DNA of 64,000 nucleotides from assembly GCF_006717095.1 (NCBI RefSeq), contig NZ_VFQE01000001.1:3906001-3970000 (forward strand), in the 5' to 3' direction. The position numbers were made by a program, and so were the translations under genes. Below the pieces are notes generated by a model. That model ran no database searches. It saw only the letters and a program-made list of their open reading frames with translations, and was not told where the DNA came from. Origin of the DNA: Blastococcus colisei (GTDB lineage Bacteria > Actinomycetota > Actinomycetes > Mycobacteriales > Geodermatophilaceae). Shown one piece after another: positions 56,898 through 64,000 of the stretch (the stretch's first letter is position 1; each line of letters begins with the position of its first letter).

Positions 56898-57461
56898 ATG
56901 GACGAGCTGGAGCGCATCGCGGTGGACGCCGCCGGGGGCGATCCCCTCGCCGCGGCGGCGCTGGTGCGCGCCACCCAGTCCGACGTCTGGCGGCTGTGCG
57001 CCGCCCTCGGCGACGGGCAGAGCGCCGACGACCTCACCCAGGAGACCTACCTGCGGGCCTTCGGGTCGCTGCACCGGTTCCAGCACCGCTCGTCGGTGCG
57101 CACCTGGCTGCTGTCCATCGCCCGCCGGGTCTGCGCGGACGCGATCCGCTCGCGCCGACGGTGGCGGCTCACGCTCGTCCGGGACGACGCGGACCTGGAG
57201 ACCCTCGCGCGCGCATCCGGCGGGGACCCGGTGGCCGAGGGCGCGCTGGTCACCGACCTGCTCGCCCGCCTCGACCACGACCGGCGCGAGGCCTTCGTGC
57301 TCACCCAGCTGCTGGGGCTGTCCTACGCCGAGGCCGCGGAGGTCGCCGGCTGCCCCGCCGGGACGATCCGCTCCCGGGTTGCGCGGGCCCGAGCGGACCT
57401 CGTGGACTCCCTCGGCGGAGTTGCGGCGGACGGCGCGGGAAGCGACGCGGCCCACGCCTGA
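56898..57461 (+). CDS. ECF RNA polymerase sigma factor
   Basis: From ATG 56898 the product has 187 residues. Region 2 reads DVWRLCAALGDGQSADDLTQ, ETYLRAFGSLHRFQHRSSVR, TWLLSIARRVCADAIRSRRR. Region 4 reads DHDRREAFVLTQLLGLSYAE, AAEVAGCPAGTIRSRVARAR. It resembles SigC-type factors. The anti-sigma gene and copper operon are divergent, 95 bp away, so it likely controls copper genes and itself. Its activity would rise if the anti-sigma is truncated. Confidence 0.92.
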   Translation: MDELERIAVDAAGGDPLAAAALVRATQSDVWRLCAALGDGQSADDLTQETYLRAFGSLHRFQHRSSVRTWLLSIARRVCADAIRSRRRWRLTLVRDDADLETLARASGGDPVAEGALVTDLLARLDHDRREAFVLTQLLGLSYAEAAEVAGCPAGTIRSRVARARADLVDSLGGVAADGAGSDAAHA

Positions 57462-57640
57462 GGCGCGCGCCGCACACCGACACCCGGCCGCCACCTATGC
57501 TCCCGGACGGCCGAGCGTCGCCACTGGACGACGCCGTCCGCTTCCCCCGATACGGAGCCGACGCGTGTGCCTCAGCCCAGGTCACGGTGAGACAGAGCAC
57601 CCACGGGCACGGGTGTGACGAGCCCCGACGAGGAGCGCCC

Positions 57641-59080
57641 GTGATCGGTGAGCGGAGCGAGCCGGTCGCCCTGGGCACCGCCCCGGGCCGGTGGCTGGTG
57701 GTCGTCACGGTCCTGGCGTCGGGGATGGCGTTCCTCGACGCCACCGCCGTCCAGGTCGCCCTTCCCGCGATCGGGGCCGAGTTCGACGCCTCGCTGTCCG
57801 GGCTGCAGTGGACGGTCACCGGCTACACGCTGACGCTGGCCGCGTTGATCCTGCTCGGCGGTTCCCTCGGCGACCGGTTCGGACGACGCCGGATCTTCCT
57901 GGTCGGGGTGGTCTGGTTCGCCGTCGCCTCCCTGGTCTGCGGTCTGGCCCAGGACATCGGGCAGCTCGTCGCGGCGCGGGCGCTCCAGGGCGTGGGAGGC
58001 GCGCTGCTGACCCCCGGCAGCCTGGCCCTGATCCAGTCCTCCTTCCGGCCCGCCGACCGTGCGCGGGCGATCGGCCTCTGGACCGCGCTGGGCGGTGTCG
58101 CCGGGCTGATCGGCCCCTTCCTCGGCGGCGTGCTGGTCGACGCGGTCAGCTGGCGGCTGGTCTTCCTGATCAACGTGCCGGTCGCCGTCGTGATCGTCGT
58201 CGTGGCCGGACGGCACGTGCCGGAGAGCCGCGACCCGCGCCACCACGGGCGGTTCGACTACGCCGGTGCGGCGCTGGGCGCCCTCGCCCTGGGCGGTCTG
58301 ACGTACGGCCTCATCGCCGCGGGCGATGAGCCGGCGAGTGCCGACGTCCTGGCCGCGGCCGCGGTGGGGGTCGCGGCCGGCACCGGTTTCGTCGTCCGCG
58401 AGCGGCGGGCCGTCGACCCCATGCTGCCGCCGAGGCTGTTCCGCGACCGGCAGTTCAGCGGCGCCAACGCGGCCACGCTCGCGGTGTACGGCGCGCTCGG
58501 CGGCAGCGGGCTCTTCCTCGTGCTGCAGCTGCAGACCGTGCTCGGCTACGACGCCACGGGCGCCGGCGCGGCGATGCTTCCGACGATCCTGGTCATCACC
58601 CTGCTCGCCCCCCGGTTCGGAGCCCTGGCGCAGCGGATCGGGCCTCGGCTGCCGATGACGGTCGGCCCGCTGACCGTGGCCGCCGGCACCCTGCTGCTGG
58701 CGGGCGTGGACGGCGGAGCGCCCTACGCGGTGGAGGTGCTGCCCGGTTCCCTGCTGCAGGGGCTGGGGATGGCCATCACGGTGGCGCCCCTGACGGCGAC
58801 CGTTCTCGCGGCCGCCCCCGACGCCATGGCCGGGATCGCCAGCGGCGTGAACAACGCGGTCGCCCGGGCCGCTCAGCTCCTCGCCGTCGCCGCCCTGCCG
58901 GTGGTCGTGGGCCTGGAGGGCGACGACTACGCCGATCCGGAGGCCTTCACCGGTGGCTACCGCGCGGCGATGCTCCTGTGCGCGGCGCTGTTCCTGGCCG
59001 GGGGTGCGCTGTCCTGGGCCACCATCCGCAACGACGTGCTCGGCACGTCGGAGTCCGGGAGATCCCCCGCTGCCCCCTAA
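57641..59080 (+). CDS. MFS multidrug exporter, DHA2 (14-helix) family
   Basis: From GTG 57641 (GAGGAG ahead) the product has 479 residues and about 14 helices. The DHA2 signatures are MAFLDATAVQVALPAIGAEF, GGSLGDRFGRRRIFLVGV (motif A) and GVAGLIGPFLGGVLVDAVSW (motif C). It would export drugs or metabolites with protons. It follows the sigma gene by 180 bp; co-regulation is possible but not shown. Confidence 0.92.
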   Translation: MIGERSEPVALGTAPGRWLVVVTVLASGMAFLDATAVQVALPAIGAEFDASLSGLQWTVTGYTLTLAALILLGGSLGDRFGRRRIFLVGVVWFAVASLVCGLAQDIGQLVAARALQGVGGALLTPGSLALIQSSFRPADRARAIGLWTALGGVAGLIGPFLGGVLVDAVSWRLVFLINVPVAVVIVVVAGRHVPESRDPRHHGRFDYAGAALGALALGGLTYGLIAAGDEPASADVLAAAAVGVAAGTGFVVRERRAVDPMLPPRLFRDRQFSGANAATLAVYGALGGSGLFLVLQLQTVLGYDATGAGAAMLPTILVITLLAPRFGALAQRIGPRLPMTVGPLTVAAGTLLLAGVDGGAPYAVEVLPGSLLQGLGMAITVAPLTATVLAAAPDAMAGIASGVNNAVARAAQLLAVAALPVVVGLEGDDYADPEAFTGGYRAAMLLCAALFLAGGALSWATIRNDVLGTSESGRSPAAP

Positions 59081-59099
59081 GTCCATCGATCTGGTAGAC
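59081..59099. promoter_or_regulatory. Imperfect palindrome before the cysteine leader peptide
   Basis: GTCCATC-GATCT-GGTAGAC is an imperfect inverted repeat just 8 bp before the leader GTG, with TAGACAT that could act as a -10 element for a leaderless message. A sulfur regulator could bind here. Weak evidence. Confidence 0.35.
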
Positions 59100-59107
59100 A
59101 TAGGACC

Positions 59108-59194
59108 GTGACCCGGTCGACCGCACTGCTCCTCGTGAGCCGACGCCACGTCGACCTGCTACGTGTCTGCACCGCCGCCTGTCCGGGCTGCTGA
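59108..59194 (+). CDS. Cysteine-ending leader peptide
   Basis: A 28-codon ORF from GTG 59108: MTRSTALLLVSRRHVDLL, then RVCTAACPGC and stop. Three Cys codons sit in the last eight positions. Short upstream ORFs with RRHVDLxR and terminal Cys codons are known in actinobacteria, where stalled translation at low cysteine exposes the next gene. It lies 93 bp before the TauE/SafE exporter. Too short for usual gene callers. Confidence 0.75.
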   Translation: MTRSTALLLVSRRHVDLLRVCTAACPGC

Positions 59195-59287
59195 CCTTCC
59201 GCGCCGTACGGCGCGCCCCACTCGTTCCGCCGCTTAGCGCCGCCCTGTCCGCGCGCCCGCGGTCCCGTGACACCCGGAGTCAGCCCC

Positions 59288-60295
59288 GTGAAGACCCTCG
59301 TCCTGCTCGCCCTGGTCGGCCTGGGCGCACAACTCGTCGACGGCAGCCTCGGCATGGCCTACGGCGTCACGTCGACCACCCTGCTGCTCGCCATCGGCAC
59401 CAACCCGGCCGTCGCCTCGGCCACCATCCACCTCGCCGAGATCGGCACGACGCTCGCGTCCGGCCTCGCGCACTGGAAGTTCGGCAACGTCGACTGGAAG
59501 GTCGTCGCCAAGGTCGGCGTCCCCGGTGCCGTCGGCGCCTTCGCCGGTGCGACGTTCCTGTCCAACCTCTCCACCGAGGTCGCGGCCCCGGTCATGTCGC
59601 TGATCCTGGTGTCGCTCGGGGTCTACCTCCTCGTCCGCTTCACCCTCCGCGGCATCGACCGGCGCAACCTCGGCAAGCCGACCCGCAAGCGCTTCCTCGG
59701 CCCGCTGGGCCTCGTCGCCGGCTTCGTCGACGCCACCGGCGGCGGTGGCTGGGGGCCGGTCGGCACCCCGGCACTGCTGGCCAGCGGCCGGATGGAGCCG
59801 CGGAAGGTCATCGGCTCCATCGACACCTCCGAGTTCCTGGTCGCGCTCGCCGCCAGCCTCGGGTTCCTCGTCGCGCTGGGCTCCCAGGGCATCGACCCGA
59901 TCTGGGTCGCCGGCCTGCTCGGCGGTGGGCTCGTCGCCGCACCGATCGCCGCCTGGCTGGTCCGCCACATCCCGCCGCGCATGCTGGGCTCGCTGGTCGG
60001 TGGCGTCATCGTGCTGACCAACACCCGGACGCTGCTGACGAGCGACTGGATCCAGGCCGGGGACACCGTCCGTGCCGCCGTCTACGTGGTGCTCGCCGCC
60101 GTCTGGGTCGCCGCGGTGGTGCACTCCTTCCGCCAGTACCGCAAGGACCGGGCAGCGGAGTCCGCCGACGCCGTCGCAGCGGAGGCGAGCCGGAATGCGG
60201 AGGCGGCCGAACGCAACATCGTCGCGGACCTGCGCGACGAGACCGTCGTCCGTGCGCACGCCCCGGCCGGCCGATCGAGCGCCCCCCGCGACTGA
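59288..60295 (+). CDS. TauE/SafE-family sulfite/sulfur-compound exporter
   Basis: From GTG 59288 (GGAG 8 bp ahead; GTG 59267 is the upstream alternative) the product has 335 residues and about eight helices. The TauE/SafE features are AQLVDGSLGMAYGVTSTTLL and VASATIHLAEIGTTLASGLA in the first half, and GFVDATGGGGWGPVGTPALL and KVIGSIDTSEFLVALAASL in the second. Family members export sulfite or sulfur-containing organic anions. The cysteine leader ahead supports a sulfur role. The charged C-terminus (about 285-335) is cytoplasmic. Confidence 0.92.
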   Translation: MKTLVLLALVGLGAQLVDGSLGMAYGVTSTTLLLAIGTNPAVASATIHLAEIGTTLASGLAHWKFGNVDWKVVAKVGVPGAVGAFAGATFLSNLSTEVAAPVMSLILVSLGVYLLVRFTLRGIDRRNLGKPTRKRFLGPLGLVAGFVDATGGGGWGPVGTPALLASGRMEPRKVIGSIDTSEFLVALAASLGFLVALGSQGIDPIWVAGLLGGGLVAAPIAAWLVRHIPPRMLGSLVGGVIVLTNTRTLLTSDWIQAGDTVRAAVYVVLAAVWVAAVVHSFRQYRKDRAAESADAVAAEASRNAEAAERNIVADLRDETVVRAHAPAGRSSAPRD

Positions 60296-60308
60296 CCCAC
60301 GGACCCGT

Positions 60309-60388
60309 GATCAGGGTCCCTGATCGTTCTGGGTCCTCCCTCACCGTCGACCGTGAGGGAGCAACCCTGACGATCAGGGACCCTGGTC
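60309..60388. terminator. Nested inverted repeats between convergent genes
   Basis: The outer arms GATCAGGGTCCCTGATCGT (60309-60327) and ACGATCAGGGACCCTGGTC (60370-60388) pair over 19 bp with one mismatch. The inner arms CTCCCTCAC (60336-60344) and GTGAGGGAG (60353-60361) pair perfectly. The left outer arm is itself a palindrome. It overlaps the stop of the leftward epimerase gene and follows the exporter gene, so it likely ends both transcripts. Confidence 0.8.
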
Positions 60389-61370
60389 ATCGACTCGACA
60401 GCAGCGTGGCCTCGAGTTCGGGCGGGAGGCCTGGCGCCAGGCGGTTCGCGGGCAGCGGCGGCCGGTCGGACGTCTGCATCCAGGCCCACGTGTCGGCCAC
60501 GGTCTCCCTCGACGGCCGGGTGGGCAGCCCGAGCCGGCGGGCCCTCGTGTCGTCCACGTCCCAGGCGGTGCGGGCGACGTCGCGCTGCAGCCACAGCGGC
60601 AGGTGCACCCACTCCTGAACCCCGGCGGCCAGCAGGTCCTCCTCCGGCACCGGAACCCACTCCGCGTCGCTGCCGGTCACCTCGCGGCACAGCTCGAGGA
60701 GGCCGCCGAACGTCGTCATGCCGCGTGGGCCGATGGCATTCACCGCCCCCGAGCGGCCCTGCCCGGCCATCTCGACCAGCCACGCGGCGAGGTCGCGGGC
60801 CTCCACCGCGTGGATCTGCTGGTCCAGGGCGTCGGGGACGACGACGCGGCCGCCCCGGGCGATGCGGTCCAGCCACCAGCCCAGCCGGTAGATCGGATCG
60901 TGGGGGCCGATGAGGAGACCGGCCCGGGCGGTGAGGAACCGGTCGCCGAGGGCGGTCCCGAGGACCCGCTCCGCCTCGGCCTTGATGGGGCCGTACTCGT
61001 CCTCGTCGGTGGTCCAGGTCGGCTCGTCGTCCTCCGGGCCGACGGGGCCCGGGGGCCAGTGGCGGTAGGCGTTCAGGCTGCTGACGAACGCGTATCCGCG
61101 CAGCCCGGCGCCGCCGAGGGCCCCTGCCGCGTTGCGCGCGGCAGCCCGGGTCTGGCACGACGTGTCGACGACGAGCTCGGGCGACCACCCGCTCAGCGCC
61201 GTCGGCAGGGCGTCGGGATCGTCCCGGTCGCCGTGCAGGGCGCGGGCGCCCTCCGGAGACTCCCCGGACATGCCGCGGGTGAAGGTGGCGACGTCGTGCC
61301 CGCGCTCGAGCGCCGCCGTCGCCACGTGCCGGCCGAGGAAACGGGTGCCACCGAGCACGAGGAGCCGCAT
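60387..61370 (-). CDS. NAD-dependent epimerase/reductase family protein
   Basis: From ATG 61370 (GGAG ahead) the product has 327 residues. The Rossmann start is MRLLVLGGTRFLGRHVATAA. AYAFVSSLNAYR-like and DEYGPIKAEAERV segments supply the short-chain Tyr/Lys (YGPIK) of extended SDRs. IHAVEARDLAAWLVEMAGQG follows. Such proteins act on nucleotide sugars or plant-type isoflavone/RNA-associated substrates; the reaction here is unknown. It stands alone, convergent with the exporter. Confidence 0.88.
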   Translation of the reverse strand: MRLLVLGGTRFLGRHVATAALERGHDVATFTRGMSGESPEGARALHGDRDDPDALPTALSGWSPELVVDTSCQTRAAARNAAGALGGAGLRGYAFVSSLNAYRHWPPGPVGPEDDEPTWTTDEDEYGPIKAEAERVLGTALGDRFLTARAGLLIGPHDPIYRLGWWLDRIARGGRVVVPDALDQQIHAVEARDLAAWLVEMAGQGRSGAVNAIGPRGMTTFGGLLELCREVTGSDAEWVPVPEEDLLAAGVQEWVHLPLWLQRDVARTAWDVDDTRARRLGLPTRPSRETVADTWAWMQTSDRPPLPANRLAPGLPPELEATLLSSR

Positions 61371-61444
61371 GCGTCCACTCCAGCGAGCCGCTCCCCCGCC
61401 GTCCAGCCGGTTCGCCCTTGGCGTAGGGCTCATCGGCGCCTCTC

Positions 61445-61936
61445 TCACACCGCGCGGCGGTACTCCGGGACCTGCGGCAGTGGCGTGGAGCGGGCCGCGG
61501 CGAGCACCATCTGCGGCGAGCGGGGCAGCCCCCGCCGGGTGCACAGCCGCAGCGCGCGGGCGCCGGTCAGGACGTCGGTCTCCGGCGGCACGACCAGCAG
61601 GTCCGCTCTCCGGGTGCCGCCGGGCCACGTCAGGCAGACGACGCCGGAGTCCATGCTGCGGAAACCGCCGGTGCGCACGATGCGGCCCTGCACCTCGATC
61701 TTGCGCGCCACCGGGGACCAGGCCTCGAGGGCGTAGGTGAACCGCTCGACCCGGAGGCCGCGCCGGCCCAACTCCGCGATCAGCTCCGGCAGCTCGACGG
61801 CGAGGTCGCGCCCACGGGGGAACCAGGCGCCGTCGAAGGCCGAGGCCCCGTCGCCGGCGCCGTCCCGAAGACTCACCCGGACATCGATCCCGCCTCGGAA
61901 ACCAGCATCCGGAGCCGTTCGGGTGATCGCCGCCAT
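61445..61936 (-). CDS. DUF5994 family protein
   Basis: From ATG 61936 the product has 163 residues (a longer ORF reaches 62011). The family motifs are FDGAWFPRGRDLAVELPELI, VERFTYALEAWSPVARKIEV, RIVRTGGFRSMD and ADLLVVPPETD. DUF5994 is common in actinobacteria and of unknown function. No signal or helix. It lies 74 bp before the epimerase gene on the same strand. Confidence 0.82.
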   Translation of the reverse strand: MAAITRTAPDAGFRGGIDVRVSLRDGAGDGASAFDGAWFPRGRDLAVELPELIAELGRRGLRVERFTYALEAWSPVARKIEVQGRIVRTGGFRSMDSGVVCLTWPGGTRRADLLVVPPETDVLTGARALRLCTRRGLPRSPQMVLAAARSTPLPQVPEYRRAV

Positions 61937-62133
61937 CAGCGCTCGGCCGCCTTTCGTCGCTCGCCCGGTCCGCGGCACACGGACCCGAGACGAACGTACG
62001 TCCGCCGACACCGGCGCCCTGCTCAGGTGGCGGCGGGCGGGTCGGCGTCCCCCGGCCCGTCGTCACGACCCGTGCCCGCCCGAGCACGCCCCCGAACGGC
62101 ACTTATGGCCATAATTGCCGTTCGGGGCACCGT

Positions 62134-64000
<1,867 letters not shown>

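Overview
The window is 64 kb of high-GC DNA from an actinobacterium. GTG starts, 4-bp start/stop overlaps and GGAGG ribosome sites are common. The gene set (DUF222/HNH protein, DUF5994, IdeR-type iron boxes, PASTA kinase, class F-like sortase, ImmA-type peptidase) fits the Geodermatophilaceae (Blastococcus, Geodermatophilus, Modestobacter). That placement is inferred from gene style and GC, not from a marker phylogeny.

Left chromosomal part (1-21479). First comes a minus-strand operon of a degenerate receiver, a HEAT-repeat membrane protein and a family 2 glycosyltransferase. An iron cluster follows: Bfd-like ferredoxin plus bacterioferritin, and a siderophore-binding lipoprotein divergent from a siderophore-interacting reductase, with two IdeR-type boxes. 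Then come an Excalibur protein with a sortase, an HNH protein, a MerR regulator divergent from a membrane/cupredoxin-like/membrane operon, a lone FlbD-like protein, a PASTA kinase, gluconate kinase, and SulP with MerR. Three genes here are broken: a PEP mutase/isocitrate lyase family gene, a GNAT acetyltransferase and a spermidine-synthase-like gene.

Genomic island (21480-47575, about 26.1 kb). It sits at the 3' end of a tRNA-Ala(GGC) gene and is bounded by a 47-bp perfect direct repeat. It carries an excisionase and a tyrosine integrase at the right end. Its cargo is mostly defence. HsdR is paired with a TIR-like effector. A long operon encodes a pseudo-methyltransferase regulator, HsdM, HsdS and the DarT/DarG toxin-antitoxin pair. 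A three-gene operon encodes a sigma-like protein, a hypothetical protein and an ImmA/IrrE peptidase. A short CBASS operon encodes a CD-NTase, an E2-like protein and a membrane protein. A pair of putative nucleases and a DUF433/DUF5615 toxin-antitoxin pair complete it. The two divergent promoter regions around the R-M genes share a GATAAG-n4-CTTATC-type palindrome, which suggests one regulator controls both.

Right chromosomal part (47607-64000). This holds AraC and a VOC protein, an M23 peptidase, a TagF-like glycerophosphotransferase with a nucleotidyltransferase, and a tightly overlapping copper operon (CopCD fusion, YcnI-like, SCO1-like, membrane protein). The copper operon lies behind a zf-HC2 anti-sigma gene and divergent from an ECF sigma factor. 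The anti-sigma gene is frameshifted by an extra 5-bp repeat unit. Then follow an MFS exporter, a short cysteine-ending leader peptide ahead of a TauE/SafE exporter, a sugar epimerase, a DUF5994 protein and the bulk of typA/bipA, which runs off the right edge.
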